DNA of 33,245 nucleotides from an uncultured Colwellia sp. Lineage in GTDB: Bacteria > Pseudomonadota > Gammaproteobacteria > Enterobacterales > Alteromonadaceae. The position numbers and the translations under genes were made by a program. Shown in pieces: positions 28,927-33,245 of the stretch. Within the stretch, counting starts at the first letter, position 1. Each line of letters opens with the position of its first letter. The DNA is taken from contig CAJXUT010000010.1 in assembly GCA_913061365.1 (NCBI GenBank), forward strand, positions 1 to 33,245. The letters are read 5' to 3'. The notes under the pieces were generated by a model. That model was not told the DNA's origin, made no database searches, and saw only the letters and a list, made by a program, of their open reading frames with translations.

Positions 28927-29322
28927 ATGTATAAAACAATTATAACCCCAAGATTTGGTGAGACTGATGCACTTGGTCACATTAATAATACTACTGCTCC
29001 TATATGGTTTGAAGAAGCAAGAGAACCTGTTTTTCGTTTATTTACACCTGATTTAGATATAACTAAATGGCAATTAATTATAGCAAAAATTGATGTTTCA
29101 TATCATGGGCAGCTATTTTATGGACAAGATGTAGAAGTACGAACTTTCATAGGTCGTATTGGTGGTTCTTCATTTGATGTATATCAAGAACTCTGGCAGC
29201 ACGATGAAAAATGTGCATCTGGTACTGCAGCTATGGTGCATTTTGATTATAAAACTCAAAAGTCTCAATTAATCCCTGACGATATCAAAGCAGAATTAAT
29301 ACAACACCTTTACCAAGCTTGA
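28927..29322 (+). CDS. Hotdog-fold acyl-CoA thioesterase (4HBT family)
   Basis: A 131-residue single hotdog domain of the YbgC/4-hydroxybenzoyl-CoA thioesterase type. The N-terminal motif FGETDALGHINN (10-21) holds Asp14 at the catalytic position of the family and the His-x-Asn-Asn that follows, on the strand before the central helix (APIWFEEAR). It probably hydrolyses short or medium acyl-CoA in the cytoplasm; the substrate is unknown. GAGG directly abuts the ATG and AGGGA lies 12 bases upstream, so initiation may be weak. It lies between the decayed gene and ssb. Confidence 0.86.
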   Translation: MYKTIITPRFGETDALGHINNTTAPIWFEEAREPVFRLFTPDLDITKWQLIIAKIDVSYHGQLFYGQDVEVRTFIGRIGGSSFDVYQELWQHDEKCASGTAAMVHFDYKTQKSQLIPDDIKAELIQHLYQA

Positions 29323-29503
29323 TAAATCTAACTTAGTAAAATCAATCAGCTAAAAATAAATAGCCATTAAATGTAAAAACCACTCGAATTTGATCGATTC
29401 TCCCTATAGAATTGCTCTCTTAATAAAATTTTTTCTACTCTATTATAAGTTGTGTATTCGATACTCATCTTGTATTAGAAGTGCACAATTAATAGGATTT
29501 TTC

Positions 29504-30145
29504 ATGGCGGGTGTAAATAAGGTAACAATTTTAGGCAACTTAGGTAAAGATCCTGAGGTGCGTTTTATGCCAAATGGCGGTGCAGTAGCAAATATTACTG
29601 TAGCAACGTCTGATACATGGAAAGATAAGCAAACTGGTGAGCAAAAAGAAAAAACAGAATGGCACCGTGTAGTAATGTTTGGAAAGTTAGCTGAGATTGC
29701 TGGCGAATACTTGAAAAAAGGTTCAAAAGTTTATCTTGAAGGTTCGTTACAAACACGTAAATGGACTAACCAACAAGGTCAAGATCAATATACAACTGAG
29801 ATTGTATTACAAGGCTTTAATGGTGTAATGCAAATGTTAGATAGTAAACCATCTGGTCAGCAAGGTGGCTTCCAACAGCAACAAGCACCACAACAGCAAG
29901 GTGGTGGCTTCCAACAGCAGGCACCACAACAACAATATAATAAACCTGCGCAGCAGCAAGGTGGCTTTCAGCAGCAACAAGCTCCACAGCAGCAAGGTGG
30001 TGGCTTCCAGCAACAACAAGCTCCACAGCAGCAAGGTGGCTTCCAGCAACAGCAAGGTGGCTTTCAACAACAAGGACAGCAGCAAGCTCCTAAGGTAAAC
30101 CCGCAAGAACCATCAATTGATTTCGATGATGATATACCGTTCTAG
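29504..30145 (+). CDS. ssb: Single-stranded DNA-binding protein with long Gln/Gly repeat linker
   Basis: SSB coats single-stranded DNA in replication, repair and recombination and recruits partners by its C-terminal tip. 213 residues: OB fold (1-112, starting [19 protein letters not shown]), a repeat linker (about 113-203) made of [12 protein letters not shown]-type units, and the conserved acidic tip DFDDDIPF (206-213). E. coli SSB has 178 residues, so the linker is expanded. A longer in-frame reading from 29390 is rejected because ATG at 29504 has AGGA at proper spacing and matches the universal N-terminus. Ends at a strong terminator. Confidence 0.97.
   Translation: MAGVNKVTILGNLGKDPEVRFMPNGGAVANITVATSDTWKDKQTGEQKEKTEWHRVVMFGKLAEIAGEYLKKGSKVYLEGSLQTRKWTNQQGQDQYTTEIVLQGFNGVMQMLDSKPSGQQGGFQQQQAPQQQGGGFQQQAPQQQYNKPAQQQGGFQQQQAPQQQGGGFQQQQAPQQQGGFQQQQGGFQQQGQQQAPKVNPQEPSIDFDDDIPF
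29864..30090 (+). repeat. Imperfect tandem repeat encoding the SSB linker
   Basis: Roughly six imperfect copies of a 36-39-base unit encoding GG(G)FQQQ(Q)APQQQ, the last two truncated. The repeat is CAG/CAA-rich, purine-biased on the plus strand, and liable to slip; copy number may vary between strains, and short-read assembly may miscount it. Confidence 0.85.
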
Positions 30146-30192
30146 ATCCCGAATTTTTAAAGTGTATAGTTAGTAGTTATACCAATAGATTC

Positions 30193-30220
30193 AAAACCCC
30201 GTTTTACGGGGTTTTTTATT
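30193..30220 (+). terminator. Intrinsic terminator of ssb
   Basis: A perfect 10-bp stem, AAAACCCCGT (30193-30202) and ACGGGGTTTT (30206-30215), with a 3-base loop, continuing into a T-rich run. Confidence 0.9.
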
Positions 30221-30387
30221 TTTTAAAACAATAAAGTTAGGAGTGTAAATTGAACTGGCTTTATTTTTATTAAAAAGGTTGGCTTCTTGGTAGGCTTTTG
30301 AATGATGGGAATATTTTAATCTGGTGTACTTTTTATTGGTGATAAGCTTGGGCTAATATAATTTTATAGCGTTTCTTCTAACCATCA

Positions 30388-30552
30388 CTATTTTAAACCA
30401 TCTTTGGCTTGCTCTTCTTTGATTTTAGCTTGTTGAATACGCCATTTTTGTAACTCAGCATAGTAGTGATCCCAAACACATGGGTTACATGCACCGCCGC
30501 CACAGCAGTCATCATCGGCAGGAGGATATGGTTTTTCCATCGGCTTAGTCAT
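30388..30552 (-). CDS. Small Cys-rich oxidoreductase-like-domain protein
   Basis: A 54-residue protein, MTKPMEKPYPPADDD followed by CCGGGACNPCVWDHYYAEL and a charged helix. The spacing C-C-x4-C-x2-C-V-W-D-x-Y matches the short 'oxidoreductase-like' N-terminal domain family (PF09791 as I recall), found in small bacterial proteins and some larger eukaryotic ones. The four cysteines (16, 17, 22, 25) suggest metal or disulfide chemistry; function is unknown. GAG lies 8 bases before the ATG. It lies downstream of accC behind a terminator, so it has its own promoter or relies on read-through. Confidence 0.8.
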   Translation of the reverse strand: MTKPMEKPYPPADDDCCGGGACNPCVWDHYYAELQKWRIQQAKIKEEQAKDGLK

Positions 30553-30601
30553 AGGAGTTCTCACATTAAATTCTACTGGTATTATATAATAAAGTTGTCA
30601 T

Positions 30602-30633
30602 AAAAAAAAAGCTCTGTAAATACAGAGCTTTTT
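30602..30633. terminator. Terminator of the accBC operon
   Basis: Stem AAAAAGCTCTG (30606-30616) and CAGAGCTTTTT (30623-30633) with a TAAATA loop. On the minus strand it runs into nine T residues (complement of 30602-30610), so it ends accC transcription strongly; it may act weakly in the other direction. Confidence 0.9.
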
Positions 30634-30657
30634 CTCATATTTAAACAAGCTTCTATA

Positions 30658-32004
30658 TTATTCTGAAGCTGCTAATTTTTTTTCTAGATAGTGAATGTTA
30701 GCACCACCATTGACAAAACCTTGGTCATTTAGAATATCTTGATGCAAGGTAATATTGGTTTTAATACCATCAATAACTAGCTCTGATAACGCATTACGCA
30801 TACGAGCAATCGCTACATCACGGTTATCACCCCAAGTGATTAATTTACCAATCATTGAGTCATAATGTGGAGGAACAGAATAATCTGCATAAATGTGAGA
30901 ATCCCAACGAACACCTAAACCACCTGGTGGGTGGAAACGTGTTATTTTACCCGGTGATGGAATAAAAGTGCGTGGATCTTCAGCATTAATACGACATTCA
31001 ATTGAGTGGCCTGCAATCTTAATATCATCTTGCGTATAAGATAAAGGTTGTCCAGCAGCGACACGTAATTGCTCTTTAATTAAATCAACACCTGTGATCA
31101 TTTCTGTTACAGGATGTTCAACTTGAATACGTGTATTCATTTCAATAAAGTAGAACTCACCATTTTCGTATAAAAACTCAAAAGTACCAGCACCACGGTA
31201 GTTGATTTCAATACAAGCATTACAACAACGCTCACCAATTTTAGCGCGCATCTCTGGTGTAATACCTGGAGCTGGAGCTTCTTCAACCACTTTTTGATGA
31301 CGTCGTTGCATAGAACAATCACGCTCACCTAAGTGAATTGCAGCACCTTGACCATCAGCAATAATCTGAATTTCAACATGACGTGGATTTTCAAGAAACT
31401 TCTCCATGTAAACCATGTCATTCTTGAAAATAGTTCCTGCTTCTTTCTTTGTTAATGCAATTGAATCAACAAGTTCTTCTTCGTTGCGAACAACGCGCAT
31501 ACCACGGCCACCGCCGCCGCCAGCAGCTTTAACAATGACAGGGTAACCTATACGTTTAGCATGGGCTTTATTAAGTTCTTCATCGTCAGTTAATGGACCA
31601 TCTGAGCCGGGTACACAAGGAACGCCTGCAGATTTCATTGCACGAATAGCAGCAACTTTATCACCCATAATGCGTATGCTTTCAGCTTTTGGACCGATAA
31701 ATGCGAAACCTGATTTTTCTACTTGCTCTGCAAAGTCAGCATTTTCAGCTAAAAAACCATATCCTGGGTGGATAGCTACGGCATTAGTTACTTCTGCAGC
31801 AGTAATAATAGCTGGAGCATTTAAATAACTATCGAGTGCGGATGCTTTACCTATACAAATAGTTTCATCGGCTAATAGAACATGCTTTAAGTTTTTATCT
31901 GCGGTTGAATGCACAGCAACAGTTTTAATACCGAGCTCTTTACATGCGCGTAATATTCTTAAGGCAATTTCGCCACGATTGGCGATTACAACTTTATCTA
32001 ACAT
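30658..32004 (-). CDS. accC: Acetyl-CoA carboxylase, biotin carboxylase subunit
   Basis: AccC uses ATP and bicarbonate to carboxylate the biotin on AccB, the first step to malonyl-CoA. 448 residues, normal length. The N-terminal domain begins [20 protein letters not shown]; the ATP-grasp Gly-rich loop [10 protein letters not shown] lies near 160-170; [11 protein letters not shown] and [14 protein letters not shown] hold substrate and metal residues. AAGGG precedes the ATG. It starts 23 bases after accB in the aroQ-accB-accC cluster. Confidence 0.97.
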   Translation of the reverse strand: MLDKVVIANRGEIALRILRACKELGIKTVAVHSTADKNLKHVLLADETICIGKASALDSYLNAPAIITAAEVTNAVAIHPGYGFLAENADFAEQVEKSGFAFIGPKAESIRIMGDKVAAIRAMKSAGVPCVPGSDGPLTDDEELNKAHAKRIGYPVIVKAAGGGGGRGMRVVRNEEELVDSIALTKKEAGTIFKNDMVYMEKFLENPRHVEIQIIADGQGAAIHLGERDCSMQRRHQKVVEEAPAPGITPEMRAKIGERCCNACIEINYRGAGTFEFLYENGEFYFIEMNTRIQVEHPVTEMITGVDLIKEQLRVAAGQPLSYTQDDIKIAGHSIECRINAEDPRTFIPSPGKITRFHPPGGLGVRWDSHIYADYSVPPHYDSMIGKLITWGDNRDVAIARMRNALSELVIDGIKTNITLHQDILNDQGFVNGGANIHYLEKKLAASE

Positions 32005-32027
32005 GGAATGACCCTTTTAGGTTGGGC

Positions 32028-32474
32028 TTATTCAATGATGAATAGCGGTTGATCAAATTCGATAGCATCTTCATTTTGCGCTAGAATTTCTTTAATTACA
32101 CCAGATTTATCAGCTTCAATTTGGTTCATCATTTTCATAGCTTCCACAATACATAAAGTATCGCCAGCATTTACATGTTGGCCTACTTCAGCAAAGTGAG
32201 GTGCATCTGGAGAAGAAGAAGCATAATAAGTACCAACCATAGGAGAACGAACAATATGACCTGTTAATGCTGGTGCACTCGCTTCAGCAATTGGTGTAGC
32301 TGCTACCGCAGGTGCTGCTGCAACAGGAGCTGCCTGCATATAAGGAGCTGCGGCGGCAACAACAGGAGCGCCACGGCTTATACGAACAGATTCTTCACCT
32401 TCAGAAATCTCTAATTCGTTAATGCCAGATTCTTCAACTAATTCAATAAGTTTTTTTATTTTACGAATGTCCAT
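32028..32474 (-). CDS. accB: Acetyl-CoA carboxylase, biotin carboxyl carrier protein
   Basis: AccB carries biotin between the carboxylase and transferase subunits. 148 residues: N-terminal helical region binding AccC (1-33), an Ala/Pro-rich mobile linker (36-70), and the biotinyl domain with EAMKMMN (111-117), Lys114 being the biotinylated residue. The protruding thumb loop (SSSPDAPHF) typical of true AccB is present. Translation probably governs the operon level, as E. coli AccB represses its own operon. Confidence 0.96.
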   Translation of the reverse strand: MDIRKIKKLIELVEESGINELEISEGEESVRISRGAPVVAAAAPYMQAAPVAAAPAVAATPIAEASAPALTGHIVRSPMVGTYYASSSPDAPHFAEVGQHVNAGDTLCIVEAMKMMNQIEADKSGVIKEILAQNEDAIEFDQPLFIIE

Positions 32475-32544
32475 TGTACTACCTTAATTTAAGTTAAATA
32501 TTTTTCAGTTAATAAGTTTTACTCGTATCTTCTTTTGAAACTTA

Positions 32545-33000
32545 TCACTTACTCTTTTTTTCTAAATATTCTTTTGCAGACTCAAGTGCATAGCTATATC
32601 CTTTAGCACCTAATCCACAAATAACACCATTAGCAACATCGGATAAATATGAATGCTGCCTAAACTTCTCTCTTGCATGTACATTAGATAAATGTACTTC
32701 AATAAAGGGAATATCTACCGCTAATAATGCATCTCGAAGCGCTACACTTGTATGAGTAAAAGCCGCAGGGTTGATAATAATAAAATCAATTTTTTTAAAT
32801 GCCTGATGAATTGTATCAATTAATACATGCTCAGCATTTGATTGAACATGAGATAGTTCAATTTCGTTTTTTTGTGCTTGCTGTGTTAGTTGAACAATAA
32901 TCTCATTTAATGTTTGTGCGCCATAAATTTCTGGCTCACGTTTGCCCAACATATTTAAATTTGGACCATTTAACACTAAAACTTGGAATTTTGTGGTCAT
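32545..33000 (-). CDS. aroQ: 3-dehydroquinate dehydratase, type II
   Basis: Type II dehydroquinase of the shikimate pathway, a cytoplasmic dodecamer. Motifs: [18 protein letters not shown] (13-30 or so; Asn, Arg and Tyr of the flexible loop), [20 protein letters not shown], and [20 protein letters not shown] (catalytic His). About 151 residues, normal. The start is uncertain: ATG at 33000 is supported by homology, TTG at 33009 has AGG five bases upstream, and GTG at 33015 is also in frame. It lies upstream of accB with 70 bases between them; this pairing is common in gammaproteobacteria. Confidence 0.95.
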   Translation of the reverse strand: MTTKFQVLVLNGPNLNMLGKREPEIYGAQTLNEIIVQLTQQAQKNEIELSHVQSNAEHVLIDTIHQAFKKIDFIIINPAAFTHTSVALRDALLAVDIPFIEVHLSNVHAREKFRQHSYLSDVANGVICGLGAKGYSYALESAKEYLEKKSK

Positions 33001-33164
33001 CTTCGTCAAAAACACCTGTAAAATTAATTCAATAATAATGATTACATAAAATAATGTGAGAGTGAACTAAAAAAAGCAATTTTTATGATTTAGACGACAA
33101 TAATCATCTTTTCGGGGAATTTAGCAACAATCTACTGGTCAAACCTCTTTGTTCTTATGAATAA

Positions 33165-33194
33165 TTGGTTTTTATCTTAATTGTTGATTATACT
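33165..33194 (+). promoter_or_regulatory. Candidate outward promoter near the right end
   Basis: TTGGTT (33165-33170) and TATACT (33189-33194) are 18 bases apart, pointing off the contig. If real, it drives a gene divergent from aroQ that is not in this window. Confidence 0.3.
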
Positions 33195-33211
33195 CACTGA
33201 CATCATTATAG

Positions 33212-33245
33212 CTGTCTCTTATACACATCTCCGAGCCCACGAGAC
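33212..33245 (-). other. Illumina Nextera read-2 adapter (artefact)
   Basis: The 34 bases are the exact reverse complement of positions 18-51, starting with the Tn5 mosaic end CTGTCTCTTATACACATCT. Library sequence, not genome; genomic DNA ends at about 33211. Confidence 0.97.

Noticed and set aside
29390-29503. 38-residue N-terminal extension of SSB
   Set aside because: The ATG at 29504 has a proper AGGA site and yields the universal SSB N-terminus; the extension resembles no SSB.
29864-30090. CRISPR-like or non-coding tandem repeat
   Set aside because: The repeats stay in the ssb frame, encode a Gln/Gly linker and have no unique spacers. Long antisense open frames here are by-products of low-complexity CAG/CAA coding.

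Overview
The window is a contig from an AT-rich marine gammaproteobacterium, most likely an Alteromonadales member of the Colwellia/Thalassotalea type. This rests on protein resemblance and on familiar gene neighbourhoods: yihY-dtd-yiiD(madA), aroQ-accB-accC, and uvrA close to a YajR-type transporter and ssb. No 16S gene is present, so the genus is an inference. Both ends are Illumina Nextera adapter sequence (1-51 and 33212-33245), so genuine genomic DNA is about 52-33211. I see no rRNA, tRNA, CRISPR array, insertion sequence or prophage.

Left part (234-7498): the ribosome-associated GTPase gene typA ends in a strong two-way terminator facing a small membrane protein. Then come the coupled genes yihY and dtd, a convergent SAM-fold gene overlapping the dtd tail, the two-domain malonyl-ACP decarboxylase gene madA, a YeeZ-like dinucleotide-binding protein, and dusC (tRNA dihydrouridine synthase).

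Centre (7643-17832): the most interesting unit is a compact three-gene operon (7643-11990). It encodes an exported cupredoxin with a visible type-1 copper ligand set, a membrane GGDEF-EAL protein with a periplasmic sensor region and a probably inactive GGDEF half, and an outer-membrane beta-barrel ending in Phe. It looks like a cell-envelope copper/redox to c-di-GMP signalling unit. Next are a glycerophosphodiester phosphodiesterase, rluF, an orphan prpE, and a split spermidine-synthase-like pair. In that pair the membrane half appears to start at a CTG codon and the SAM half carries an export signal. A RimJ/L-like acetyltransferase follows.

Right part (17856-33000): uvrA (no LexA box seen), a DASS/SLC13 transporter with a very strong ribosome site before a TTG start, yajR, a Gre-like factor, fadH, pssA, a decayed gene relic with recoverable frameshifts (28131-28713, probably Omp85/BamA-TamA-like), a hotdog thioesterase, ssb with a long Gln/Gly repeat linker, a 54-residue Cys-rich oxidoreductase-like protein, and the aroQ-accB-accC fatty-acid initiation cluster.

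Most of the window is housekeeping: translation and RNA modification (typA, dtd, dusC, rluF), lipid initiation and membrane lipid synthesis (madA, accBC, pssA, fadH), and DNA repair (uvrA, ssb). The signalling operon, the split SAM pair and the relic are the parts that deserve closer study.
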